NCBI GenBank assembly: GCA_019217005.1
Contig: JAHBNG010000044.1
Coordinates: 38,785 to 102,784, forward strand
Length of the DNA stretch: 64,000 nt
Source of the DNA: Chloroflexi bacterium TSY
Lineage (GTDB): Bacteria; Chloroflexota; Anaerolineae; Caldilineales; Caldilineaceae
Reading direction: 5' to 3'
Shown: positions 47,055 through 56,125 of the stretch, one piece after another
Layout: each line of letters begins with the position of its first letter
How positions within the stretch are numbered: position 1 is the stretch's first letter
The notes under the pieces: generated by a model
Databases searched by the model: none
The model's input: the letters and a program-made list of their open reading frames with translations, nothing else
What the model was told of the DNA's origin: nothing
Program-made: the position numbers and the translations under genes

Positions 47055-49373
47055 TTACTGCGCCTCATCGATTAATCGATCCAGAATCTCTAGTTCCTTA
47101 TGCAGAGCTTCATCTCCAAGTATCTCCATTTCGCTGGCGAAATAATCTTTGAATTGGGTGAAGACTTCTTGGTAGGCAGCCGAGGTTCGCAGCTCAGTTG
47201 ACATCCGTTCCCACTGACTGAGGGGCTGTTCAGGCAGAACGACAATGCCTTGCTCCAAATTGATTGTTGTGGTCTCAACCCGTTCACCTCTTGCAAGACT
47301 TTGATACTCATCCAGTAACCAACCACGGATGACATTGGCATAGCGCGAGAGCAGAATGCCCTTACGAATTCCAGCATTGTCATAGCGATCGTTATCTGTC
47401 GTGTGGAGAATGATCTCTGCCTGGCTACCATGCTCCTGTCCATTTCGGTCGCGATAGCGCACGGTCAACGTTGCAATGCCATTGCCATCTGATGTTTGCT
47501 CGTTCGTTGGCTTGAGCTGCAGCAACACCAATCCGCCCTTTACTTCACCATCCCGATTTTCGGAGGGGAAGAGTGTGTTGACCTTCATGATTTCAAAATC
47601 GGCTGAATCAAAGGTGAGTTGCAAGTCAAAGACAAGCGGTGTGACCATGTAATCGAATCCCTCATCCATCCGTTCGATGAATTGTTTGGATGAGTGAACC
47701 GAGTAGTAATTGGCCCCCTGAATCTTGGTCATTGCTTCGATCAACTCAGTGTTAAAATCCACCCCCATCCCAATGAAAGTCGTGAAAATACCATTATCGG
47801 CATTCGTTTTGGCCAAACCATAGAGACCGTTTGCATCGAGAATCCCCGTGTTGGGCTGGGCATCGGTCAGGAAGATGATGTGATTTTCATATTCCGTTCG
47901 ATCTACCTGCGCATAATTAGAAAGCAGCTTCGTCCCGTTCCGATACCCAGCCTCCATGTTTGTCCCACCTCGATCAGTTAATGCCAAAACATGTTCCTTG
48001 ATGCTGGTCATATCGGTTTCGGAGACAAGATTGAGCGGCTTGGCTTCATATGCGAAGTCATCAAACAGAACAACGCCAAAGCGATCCTCGGGCGCAAGAT
48101 GATCCATCAAAGCGACCACTGCTTCTGAGGCAGTCTCCATCTTAGACTTATTCTCGTACTCATCTTCGTCGAGAAACCGCTGATTGCCGAAACGGTCATA
48201 GTAGTAGCGGTCAAATGGCGAGCCCATTGACCCTGAGATATCGAGTACAATTACGAGGTTTAGCTTTTTGCGAGCAAAGTCACTCTCTTTGATACCCGAT
48301 GTGAGACCCACAGCCAGAAAATGTTCTGGTTGGTCCGATAAGGGATCGCGTGAAATCGCTTGTGAATAGGCTGGGCAGAAAAGTTGGTCACACGTCTGCA
48401 TTTGACCAGTCTCAAAATAGTAATCGTAGAAGAGACCTTCATAGGTAATATCGGTTGGCAATGGAAGGTAGTCGTTGTCAATATTCTCGCGGAAGTTGTT
48501 AATATCTTTGGCTCCACCCGTCGAAAAACCGATTTCAGCCGCCGATTCGGCCAAAATAGCGGAGTTTAAATTTACACTATGAGCATCGCCAATCATCTGA
48601 CCCACGCCAACCGGACCTACCAAAGACGCGCTTTGTATACTAGTATAACGATATTGGACTTGAGTGAATGCAAAATAGAGCAGAAAAATAGCGATCGATC
48701 CACCACCGAACCCTATTCGTGCACGTCTCGGCCAGACACTGGATATTGCAGAGGCATGAGCCTCAGGGTAGACAGATCCAGCCGCCGGCGTTGCTTGTGG
48801 CGCTCTTCTCTCATCGGAAGATTTGCGCACTTTCCACACTAGATAAGCCCCCCCGCGGTACGTCAAATAGAGGCTCGATGCAAGCACGAGAACCAACGAA
48901 ATGATGAAGAGCAGTCCCCCCAAAGCCATGATTGGTGAATATAGGGCCCACTCAAAAATCTCCGTTAGCATTGAGCGCACTTCGCTGTGTGGTTGATATT
49001 GCCAATCGTCGATTCCACTGCGGAAGAACCCAAGCAACCATCTTCGGTAGATAGAACCAACGACAATGACCGCTGCCAAAATTGGGCCTCCGATTCTAGG
49101 GTTCCGTAACGCCTCATGTGTCTTTTCCCATCTCGTTTGTGCCGGTTGTGACTGTTTCATGGCTTGCTTTAACTCATCTTCTAATTCCATAACAAAGGCT
49201 GGCGCAGCTTGGATCGATGATGAGAAATCAACAAGCGCCTCAGCAATTTCGGTATTTGGGGGGTCAATGTCATTGAGCAGCCCAGTCGATTTGTCTTCTT
49301 GTATCGATCGGTTTGACTGTTCAAATTGCTCCAAACTCATGTTCTCGTGTTCCAGATGATCATTCTGATTCAT
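47055..49373 (-). CDS. Membrane-anchored von Willebrand factor A protein
   Basis: 772 aa. A cytoplasmic N-terminus of about 95 aa is followed by three hydrophobic segments near 96-113, 148-172 and 222-240. An extracytoplasmic region then has a vWA domain with the MIDAS motif DISGSMG (about 377) and its partner residues in GGTNMEAG and FLTDAQPN. The C-terminal 200 aa are beta-rich with a helical end. The start overlaps the ECF sigma stop by 4 bp (ATGA), so the two are co-translated. The cytoplasmic tail could act as an anti-sigma; it has no zinc motif, so this is inference from gene order. Confidence 0.85.
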   Translation of the reverse strand: MNQNDHLEHENMSLEQFEQSNRSIQEDKSTGLLNDIDPPNTEIAEALVDFSSSIQAAPAFVMELEDELKQAMKQSQPAQTRWEKTHEALRNPRIGGPILAAVIVVGSIYRRWLLGFFRSGIDDWQYQPHSEVRSMLTEIFEWALYSPIMALGGLLFIISLVLVLASSLYLTYRGGAYLVWKVRKSSDERRAPQATPAAGSVYPEAHASAISSVWPRRARIGFGGGSIAIFLLYFAFTQVQYRYTSIQSASLVGPVGVGQMIGDAHSVNLNSAILAESAAEIGFSTGGAKDINNFRENIDNDYLPLPTDITYEGLFYDYYFETGQMQTCDQLFCPAYSQAISRDPLSDQPEHFLAVGLTSGIKESDFARKKLNLVIVLDISGSMGSPFDRYYYDRFGNQRFLDEDEYENKSKMETASEAVVALMDHLAPEDRFGVVLFDDFAYEAKPLNLVSETDMTSIKEHVLALTDRGGTNMEAGYRNGTKLLSNYAQVDRTEYENHIIFLTDAQPNTGILDANGLYGLAKTNADNGIFTTFIGMGVDFNTELIEAMTKIQGANYYSVHSSKQFIERMDEGFDYMVTPLVFDLQLTFDSADFEIMKVNTLFPSENRDGEVKGGLVLLQLKPTNEQTSDGNGIATLTVRYRDRNGQEHGSQAEIILHTTDNDRYDNAGIRKGILLSRYANVIRGWLLDEYQSLARGERVETTTINLEQGIVVLPEQPLSQWERMSTELRTSAAYQEVFTQFKDYFASEMEILGDEALHKELEILDRLIDEAQ

Positions 49374-49960
49374 CGTTCCACCTCCAACTCAGCAAGCTCC
49401 AACATCGGCATCAAGCGCTCACGCAGGTCTTGAATCCCTCGATGAATCAACATCTTCACGGCAGCTTCGCTCTTCTCCATCACTTGAGCGACTTCACCAT
49501 TGCTCAATTCGCCGAAAAAACGGAGATAGAGTGCATCTGCACGCTCAGGCGAAAGAGAGTGCAGCGCTCGAACCAGCCGTTCCTGTTCCATTTGCTTGCT
49601 CACCCTGGCTTCTAATGAGTCTTCCAGGATCTCGTTCGACGGTTGCGTCCACCAAACAGGTTCGAGAGGCAACAGGTTTTTCTTTTTACGTAAGTGATCA
49701 ACAGTTTTGTTACGTGCGATACGCAGCAACCAGGCGGCAAACGAGCCGCTTGGGCGATAACGGCCAATACTCTCCAACACGGCCATGAAAGTTTGCCCGG
49801 TTAAGTCCTGTGCATCTTCCACATTGCCAACACGCAACAGACAAAATCGATAGACTCTATCTACGTGCCGTCGATAGAGTTCAGTAAAAGCAGCCTCATC
49901 CTGTTTCGCCGATTGGGCTAACTCTTGATCGTTCTTGATCGTTCTGGTTTGTACCGACAT
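49370..49960 (-). CDS. ECF-type sigma-70 factor
   Basis: 196 aa, typical length. Region 2 is seen as AFTELYRRHVDRVYRFCLLRVGNVEDAQDLTGQTF and WLLRIARNKTVDHLRKKK. Region 4 is LSPERADALYLRFFGELSNGEVAQVMEKSEAAVKMLIHRG. ATG 49960 has AAGG directly before it. It overlaps the vWA gene by 4 bp. An IS701 copy is inserted 32 bp upstream of the ATG, so the native promoter has been pushed away and expression now depends on the IS or is lost. Confidence 0.9.
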   Translation of the reverse strand: MSVQTRTIKNDQELAQSAKQDEAAFTELYRRHVDRVYRFCLLRVGNVEDAQDLTGQTFMAVLESIGRYRPSGSFAAWLLRIARNKTVDHLRKKKNLLPLEPVWWTQPSNEILEDSLEARVSKQMEQERLVRALHSLSPERADALYLRFFGELSNGEVAQVMEKSEAAVKMLIHRGIQDLRERLMPMLELAELEVER

Positions 49961-49993
49961 CCTTCACCTGCTATTGTTCATTCATAAGCGCTA

Positions 49994-51609
49994 ATACTAC
50001 TGTGCATCAAGTAAAGGCTCGATAATGTTCGATTTTTGCACAAGATAATGCGAGCGTTTAGCGGAAGCAAGACGACGTTGCTTGTAGCGAAGGCGCTCGA
50101 TAGTCTCAGCGAGTGTCAAGACAGGTTTAGGCAGAACGGCATGGAGAAGTTCAACAACCTGTGGCAAAGTGAGAGCGGGGGCATCATATTTGAGGAAAAA
50201 CTGAGAACGAGCCAAGAAACCAAAGGCCAAAATGACTAAGGTCATATGATGATGCCAACCGAGCCAACTGCGAGTTTCATATTCGTTGAGTCCGAGAAAC
50301 TGCTTGGCTTGTTCAAAAATGGTTTCAATGGGCCAACGCAAAGCAGAAACAGTGGCGAAGTCATCCAAGGAAGTCTCAAGGGGTGCATTGGAGAGAAAGT
50401 ATTGCAGAGAGCAATCGGGATTGCGGCGGACGATGAGCCAGAGAGCAGAACCGGGGAGCCCATTGCGGACAGAGACAATGCGGCGACAAGCAATGGAAGC
50501 AACGATGAAGCCCTTGGAGCCCTCTTTGAGAACATGCTGTTGCCACTCATGCTCCTGGAAGGTGTCAGCGAGTTGAGCAACGGTGAGAGGCGTAGGTTCA
50601 CCAGGCCGGACGCGGAGCTTGGAAGCTTTGCGCCCGCGTCCAGATGATGCGGGCAGATAGGTCTGGGGGGCTGGAGGTCCAGACACGAGTCTCTTTGGGC
50701 ACTTCAGCAAAGTAGCTGTAAGCGGTTTGGCCATCAATGCAGTCAAGCAGATGAGTATCTTTGCCAAAGGCTTCATCCATAGTGATCCAGCGGATGGGCA
50801 ACGCACCCAGGGCGTGCGTCTGCTCAATCATGGACCAAGCCAATTCATTTTTTGTTTGGAAGGTCAGGTCAGTGGGAAGACCGGTTTTGTACCGCTTCTC
50901 TGCATACTCATCACTAAACCATTCTTGGGGGATATACAACCGACAGTTCAGTAAGGTATAGCCATGAGAGCTATTATATCCCAGGAAGACTCCGGCTTGA
51001 CAGTTGGCGATCTTGCCCAGTTCGCCACACCGCTGCCGCTTGACGCCCACTGACTCTTCTCCTTGCTTGGGAATGTCGCTCCCATCCAGGAGTAAGACGC
51101 CATTTGCGTCTCCCAACAACTCACCTGTCTGTCGAGTATGTTCCGCCAGCATCGCTTCACCGCTCCAGCGGCTCTGACCCACAAAGCTTTGCAGGGGGGC
51201 GTACACCCGATTCTCCTACTGTCGCCAGCGCGATGTTCTCGGCCGATTTGCGTTTGATTTCGGGGTCTAACAAGCCTCGCATGTAGTGGTACGCATGCTC
51301 TCTCTGAGCCACATGGCTGAAGTATGGACTATATATGGCATGATACTCCTGGAGTTGGTCGGCCAGTGCCGCCAGTTGCTCTTCTGTCAGTTCCAGCAGC
51401 GGCGGGCTTTCCAGTTGGCTGTAGTCATATTGATTGACTGCTTGAGCAAGTTTCATCTTGATTTCCTTTCATCGAAGACTGCTTCATTTTATTGGCTCTT
51501 CAGTCTATCTCATTTTTCCTTTGCATTCTGTTTGCGTTTTGTTAGCAATATGCCCAGAAATATAACGAATTTCCTTTGTGTTTCACAATATATTGCTGCA
51601 CAGTAGTAT
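49994..51609 (-). mobile_element. IS701-family element, copy 2
   Basis: 1,616 bp, inverted relative to copy 1 and of the same length, with TA at both flanks (49992-49993 and 51610-51611). It lies between the ECF sigma gene and a small membrane-protein ORF. The insertion TA is the first part of that ORF's start codon. Confidence 0.9.
49997..51456 (-). pseudogene. IS701-family transposase in three frames (copy 2)
   Basis: Frames 51456-51157, 51206-50598 and 50827-49997 carry the same protein as copy 1 with the same two shifts at the same six-base homopolymers (G6 on the plus strand here). The encoded peptides are identical to copy 1. The conserved breaks mean either the shifts pre-date the duplication, or both copies are translated with slippage, or the same systematic base-calling error occurs twice. 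Confidence 0.85.
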
Positions 51610-51610
51610 T

Positions 51611-51760
51611 ATGGATGCGCTACAAACTTTTGCGACCTACAGTTTGGCAATTGTTGCTATTGTGACGATCGCCGTAATCGCTAAACCGCAGATAGCGATT
51701 ACGGTGTTTGAACTCATTGCCAAATTGTTCGGTCGCAATTTGCGTTCTGACGATACATAG
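51611..51760 (+). CDS. Small single-pass membrane protein (hypothetical)
   Basis: 49 aa. One long hydrophobic helix (YSLAIVAIVTIAVIA) is followed by a second amphipathic stretch (ITVFELIAKLFG) and a charged tail (RNLRSDDT). The ATG at 51611 overlaps the TA target of the IS701 insertion, so its upstream region and any ribosome site now consist of IS sequence. A strong terminator lies about 115 bp downstream, which supports a real short gene. I do not recognise a family. Confidence 0.5.
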   Translation: MDALQTFATYSLAIVAIVTIAVIAKPQIAITVFELIAKLFGRNLRSDDT

Positions 51761-52322
51761 TATTGGAATCGTTATCAGATCTCAATATAAATTTTCAGAC
51801 CAATCTTGGTATGTAGAATCAGCATATATACCAAGATTTACTTAGGAAATTTATTGGATCTAATAACAAAACAAGGAAAGGTCTCCTATTGTGGCAGATA
51901 GAGAGCCTTTCCCTTTTTTGTGTGCGCTAGAAAACAACTGTGGATGTTTAGATAATCCTAAGGCATTTTCTATGCTCGTATTATGCTATGGACGCTTATA
52001 AACAATACGTCTGAGATATTATATCATTGATTGATTGAAGATTGGCTGAAGAAGCGATGAAGAAACGCTGTTCCAACTGATCACATATTGAAATTGCGCT
52101 AAAAACTTCTAACACATACCTTAAAAGCGTCTTGATTCCTAAATTTTACTATGGCCCATGACTAATTTGAGTGGATTCACACTGTCAATAACAGACTGAC
52201 AGATACATTTTACCATTCCACAAAGAATCTGTGCACATTTAATACACCTTTCAAAAATGACAAGGCCGAGTTAAGTAAGACTAAGCAAAAGAAGACTGCT
52301 TGATAATACGTATTACTGAGTG
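51761..52322. other. Gene-free AT-rich region with hairpin
   Basis: A perfect 11-bp inverted repeat AATCTTGGTAT/ATACCAAGATT lies at 51802-51838, without a T-run. The rest (from 51920) is AT-rich and holds no supportable ORF. It should contain the promoter of the RHH/winged-helix gene, but I see no clear -35/-10 pair. Confidence 0.5.
51875..51919 (+). terminator. Intrinsic terminator
   Basis: GGAAAGG (51875-51881) pairs with CCTTTCC (51906-51912), extended by TCTC/GAGA, and is followed by C and six T. It fits the end of the small membrane-protein transcript. Confidence 0.8.
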
Positions 52323-54011
52323 ATGGTTAAAATGAAGCGAAAAAAAGTAACCTTATCAATGCCGATAAATGCATATGAGGCTTTGGAAGAACAAGCCGGT
52401 GGCCCCCGGAAAAAGGCTGACTATATATCTAAGCTAGTTTTGGGTATGTCAAAAGATCCGCATAATATGCCTTTGCAAATAGTTAACCCGAAGACGAATT
52501 CATGGGATAGATACGCTCCTTCTTATCGCAGCAAAGAAACGCAAATCGTTGCTAATTGGATTGTAGCAGGGCAAAGTGGTTCTGTGATTGGCTTACCTGG
52601 GGCAGGATGTTTGAATTTTTTGACATTTTTAAGTAAACACCCTGATGTATTGCGACGCTATTTGCCTGAAAATTTTCCTGAAGTTATTCTGATTTCAATA
52701 GATTTGTATAATCTACCCTCAAATGATCGCTCAGCACTGTGTCGTTTTATTCTTCTTGCATTTTATGAGGAGCGAGATCGGTTCTCACAGGATATCCAGC
52801 AGACCATTACAAAATTGTACATGGAGAATCGTGCATTACAGGACCCCTTTTTACCCCAAACCGCACTTTATGATGTGATATCTTTATTTCAGAACCAACA
52901 AATACGAGTTGTATTACTCTTAAGTCGGTTTGATCGATTCTGTGAAATGGCTTCACCACACATGGTTTATGTGTTACGCGCACTACGCGACCAATTTAAG
53001 AATACCTTGACGTTTATTGTAACTATGATGCAGGAAGCCCATTACCTCCCTACTCCAGACAGTTTGGGTGACATGTATCCGTTAATTAGTGGCCGCGTAT
53101 GCTGGCTTGGCAGCATGAGCAGAGAGGATGCAAGCCGCATGCTGGATCAGAATTTGAACCGTTCACAGTTTAAACCAACGCAGGAACAGAAAAAGGCAAT
53201 CCTTAAAATGGGCGGCCATTTTCCTTGGTTTCAAAACGCAATTACCGAATGGTGGATGAACTCACCCCACCGTAATGTTCCTGCTGAAAAGTGGCCGGAC
53301 TATTTATTAAATGACGATAATACCCGCTACCGCTTACGAGGCATCTGGAATAAGCTTACCAACGACGAACAGCTTGCTCTCACTACCTTACAGAAATTTC
53401 ATACGCAATCAGATCTCCAAAGTAAAGATAATAGCAAGTTGTCTACAAAACAGATGGCCGCACAAGAGTCACAATCGCAACAACTATCCACATCGACACA
53501 ACCCATATCTGGCGATCAGCAAGAGCAATTCCCATATCAACTAAAAAAAGAGTTACAGGTCATCGTTAAGCAACATGGTTATGCACTCAACAAGCTTGTA
53601 ATTAAAGGGCTTTGTATCCATAGACAGGGTGAATGGTTCGTCAATGGGGAATTGCTTTTGGCCTATGTCGCAACTGTAACAGAGTGTGTTCGCGGTGCCA
53701 TTTGGACCGATGAGACTACTCAGCAGATATATCAAGGGAATTTTCTGCTCGAAGGACTTACAGCACTGGAACACACAATTCTTAATTTTTTGATCCACAA
53801 CCCACGGATACGCCACACTAGCGACGACATTATCGACCATACTTGGCCCGACGAAGAACGCAGAGAGGGCATTACTACCAACGCGCTCCAGGTGCATATC
53901 AGCAGCCTACGCAAGAAGATTGAACCCAATCCAGCTAGACCTCGTTATCTAATGACTTGGCGAGGAAACCCAGGCGGTTATCAATTCTTTCCAGAAGGAA
54001 AACCGGAATAA
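52323..54011 (+). CDS. RHH / degenerate P-loop / winged-helix fusion regulator
   Basis: 562 aa. The N-terminus resembles a ribbon-helix-helix DNA-binding domain (KKVTLSMPINAYEALEE, then GPRKKADYISKLV). A central AAA/STAND-like ATPase domain has GLPGAGC (about 90-96) where GxxGxGK is expected, so the Walker A Lys is Cys. Its Walker B-like strand is VVLLLSRFD. A Gln/Ser-rich linker (about 365-395) leads to a C-terminal OmpR-type winged helix (ALEHTILNFLIHNP, TNALQVHISSLRKKIE). The missing Lys suggests binding without hydrolysis. Start ATG 52323 is preferred over GTG 52320, but no clear ribosome site precedes it. It probably regulates the mobile element; a small RHH protein at 62.1 kb shares the GPRK-YIS-LV segment. 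Confidence 0.75.
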   Translation: MVKMKRKKVTLSMPINAYEALEEQAGGPRKKADYISKLVLGMSKDPHNMPLQIVNPKTNSWDRYAPSYRSKETQIVANWIVAGQSGSVIGLPGAGCLNFLTFLSKHPDVLRRYLPENFPEVILISIDLYNLPSNDRSALCRFILLAFYEERDRFSQDIQQTITKLYMENRALQDPFLPQTALYDVISLFQNQQIRVVLLLSRFDRFCEMASPHMVYVLRALRDQFKNTLTFIVTMMQEAHYLPTPDSLGDMYPLISGRVCWLGSMSREDASRMLDQNLNRSQFKPTQEQKKAILKMGGHFPWFQNAITEWWMNSPHRNVPAEKWPDYLLNDDNTRYRLRGIWNKLTNDEQLALTTLQKFHTQSDLQSKDNSKLSTKQMAAQESQSQQLSTSTQPISGDQQEQFPYQLKKELQVIVKQHGYALNKLVIKGLCIHRQGEWFVNGELLLAYVATVTECVRGAIWTDETTQQIYQGNFLLEGLTALEHTILNFLIHNPRIRHTSDDIIDHTWPDEERREGITTNALQVHISSLRKKIEPNPARPRYLMTWRGNPGGYQFFPEGKPE

Positions 54012-54682
54012 TGGTTAAGTCAGACTACTTATAAATGATACAGGAACCCATTAATTGAATCACCCATAATGGGTTAGGATTTAACGTAGTAAAAGGGTAA
54101 GTAGCCCAGTGCATTGCTGCCTCAGTATCCGACCATATTGGTCTTTTTGTGCATATTCCCTGTGGAAATAACCAACAGTGAAGATATTTTAGGCGAAGCT
54201 TATTCAACAATCACAGCAAAATCCATAATTGAGGCTATCGTTACGTCAGTATTCTACTCTTCAATTAACCTATTTTGTAGAGAAAGGAAATAGCGATTTG
54301 CGTAACCCAATCTCCCAATCCTCACACGACTCCGTGTAGAAATCAGCCTTTTTTAGACCGTGAAACATTTGTCAGCCACTACATCTAGTGGTTGACACTT
54401 TTTGGTGTGTGTGTCAATCATTATGTACCTCATCACCAAACGCTTCATGCCATCTGTGCTCCTATGTCGATGTCTCTCCTTCACACAGCATTGTTAAGAC
54501 TTGAATCCCTCATCGTTGCTACCGCTTCTAGCCAGCTTTCACTCTGAGAACTTTACGGTTTCGTCCAGATGCTTTTGCTGGTCTAGGATATCTTCATTCT
54601 CTACATATAATTGGAAGTTAACTAGAGGTTCCTGGAGCATCGTAAGGTAGTAATGGAGACTCTCGGAGAGAATCTCATAGCA
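54012..54682. other. Gene-free region with two adjacent inverted repeats
   Basis: No supportable ORF. Two inverted repeats sit side by side: CCACTA/TAGTGG (54376-54391) and TTGACAC/GTGTCAA (54392-54417). They could be recombination or regulatory sites of the mobile element. Nothing else stands out. Confidence 0.45.
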
Positions 54683-55078
54683 CTATGATTGGTTGTGACC
54701 ACTTCGTCCCGTTCGTCTTTTCCACCCTTCAAACCATGTCTCAAATGCGCTGCGGCGGAAGGCCCAGCGGCCGCCATCTTTGCGCACTTGACCCAGATTG
54801 CCGCGTGTGACGGCACGGGTGATGGTTGTGCTGGCGAGATCGAAACCGGCATCTTCGGCTATTTTTCTGGCTTCAGGGGTGTTGATCCATGGATCATCAA
54901 CGTTTGCATCAGAGATGTGGCCATCTGTCTCGAGCGTCTTGCGCCAGGCGTCTAACCGCGCAATTAAGTTCTTCATCGAGTCGATGTCTCCCACGAGCAG
55001 TTGATTGGATTCATCTGCCCCATCTTGGATGATTAGCCGGCCTGTCTCTGACGTTGTGAGAATATTGTATTTAGCCAT
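54683..55078 (-). CDS. Excisionase-like helix-turn-helix protein
   Basis: About 131 aa. The N-terminal half is acidic and unassigned (TSETGRLIIQDG). The C-terminal half is a MerR/excisionase-type winged helix (TPEARKIAEDAGFDLASTTI, then RAVTRGNLGQVRKDGGRWAF), ending in a basic tail. ATG 55078 (MAKYN) is chosen because AAGGG lies upstream; an alternative ATG at 55114 adds 12 residues. It would be the directionality factor or a regulator for the tyrosine integrase at the far end of this region, which is inference from context. Confidence 0.65.
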   Translation of the reverse strand: MAKYNILTTSETGRLIIQDGADESNQLLVGDIDSMKNLIARLDAWRKTLETDGHISDANVDDPWINTPEARKIAEDAGFDLASTTITRAVTRGNLGQVRKDGGRWAFRRSAFETWFEGWKRRTGRSGHNQS

Positions 55079-56116
55079 CCTTGAACCCTTGCTTTTCTCC
55101 CTTACAAAATGCACAAAACAGAAACAACATTATACAAAAGACAAGACATCTGTCCACTATTAGAGTGACGAGCCTAGCTATCGTCATGTCGATCATGAGC
55201 GTACAACAACCAGATTCAGTCATCGAAAACGGTTGCTCAGTCGATCCTCCGCCACGGCAATCATTCAGGCCGGGTCAGGGGACTCGATCTGAGCTGCTGC
55301 GTACAATGGGATGGGCGGCGAGGGGCGGTCAGCCCTGATACTGCTTGCGCTTCCCAGTCCACCGCCGCCACTGGCAATGTAACCCCTCGCACCCAGCTTC
55401 ATTTGTGCCGGCCCCTCCCCTTCTCAGTCCATCTTCTTATTCAGCTTGAAACGTATCGGCCCTTGAAACAGGTTGTACGTGATCGCACGCTGCTGCAACC
55501 TGCTCCGGTCACCTCGCATCGCCCTTCCTTCGCTCCCATACCTCCTCCCCAGGCGCTCCCGTCCCCCAAAACCTTGCGAACTTCGCTCAGCATACCACAG
55601 GGGTTCCTCGTTTGATGTTTACAGCGACAAGAGCATTTAGTGCTCATACAATCTATGCTGGTAGGCAAAGTAAACGAACAAAAAGCAACCCCCAATTTCT
55701 CTTCTTTATTTTGACTGAAACGGAAAAAAATTGGGGGTTCCCCTACGGTGCTTTTTGTTCGCCCCTGTGGTTTGCTGGCTTCGTCGCGGCGGTTTGGGGT
55801 CCGTCCGCGGCCTGGGTCGTCGGTGTGGTCGCTGCGGGCGGACAATTGCTCGGCTCCCTGCGCTCGTCTAGTCGGGTTTATGATGAAAAAACAGCGTAAG
55901 TTACGAGATCGCTTGATGGTCCAGGAGCGGTCGATGCTGCCTCCGGCGGGGGGTTTTGCTACTGGGTTTCGGTGGGGCTGGGCGGCGGGGCTAGGTTCCT
56001 CCGCGCTCTTGTCGTGTGGCTGGTGATGGTGGGTGTTCCTTCTTATATTTGTTATTCTTTGTCGTGTTTTTGTCGCGTTTGTATGGTATAATATAGTCAT
56101 CGTTTTAGTTGACTCG
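55079..56116. other. GC-rich non-coding region with a long imperfect inverted repeat
   Basis: Open frames here are Arg/Pro/Ser-rich and lack codon structure, so I reject them. The notable feature is a two-part inverted repeat at 55675-55761: CGAACAAAAAGCA with TGCTTTTTGTTCG (13 bp perfect), enclosing AACCCCCAATTT with AAATTGGGGGTT (12 bp perfect). A 9-base bulge CCCCTACGG lies on the right side. It could be a replication or transfer origin structure, an attenuator or a structured RNA. Confidence 0.5.
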
Positions 56117-56125
56117 ATTTTTTTT

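Noticed and set aside
55441..56100. 219-aa minus-strand open frame
   Set aside because: Arg/Ser/Pro-rich with no domain, no ribosome site and frames open on both strands, as expected in a GC-rich non-coding stretch.
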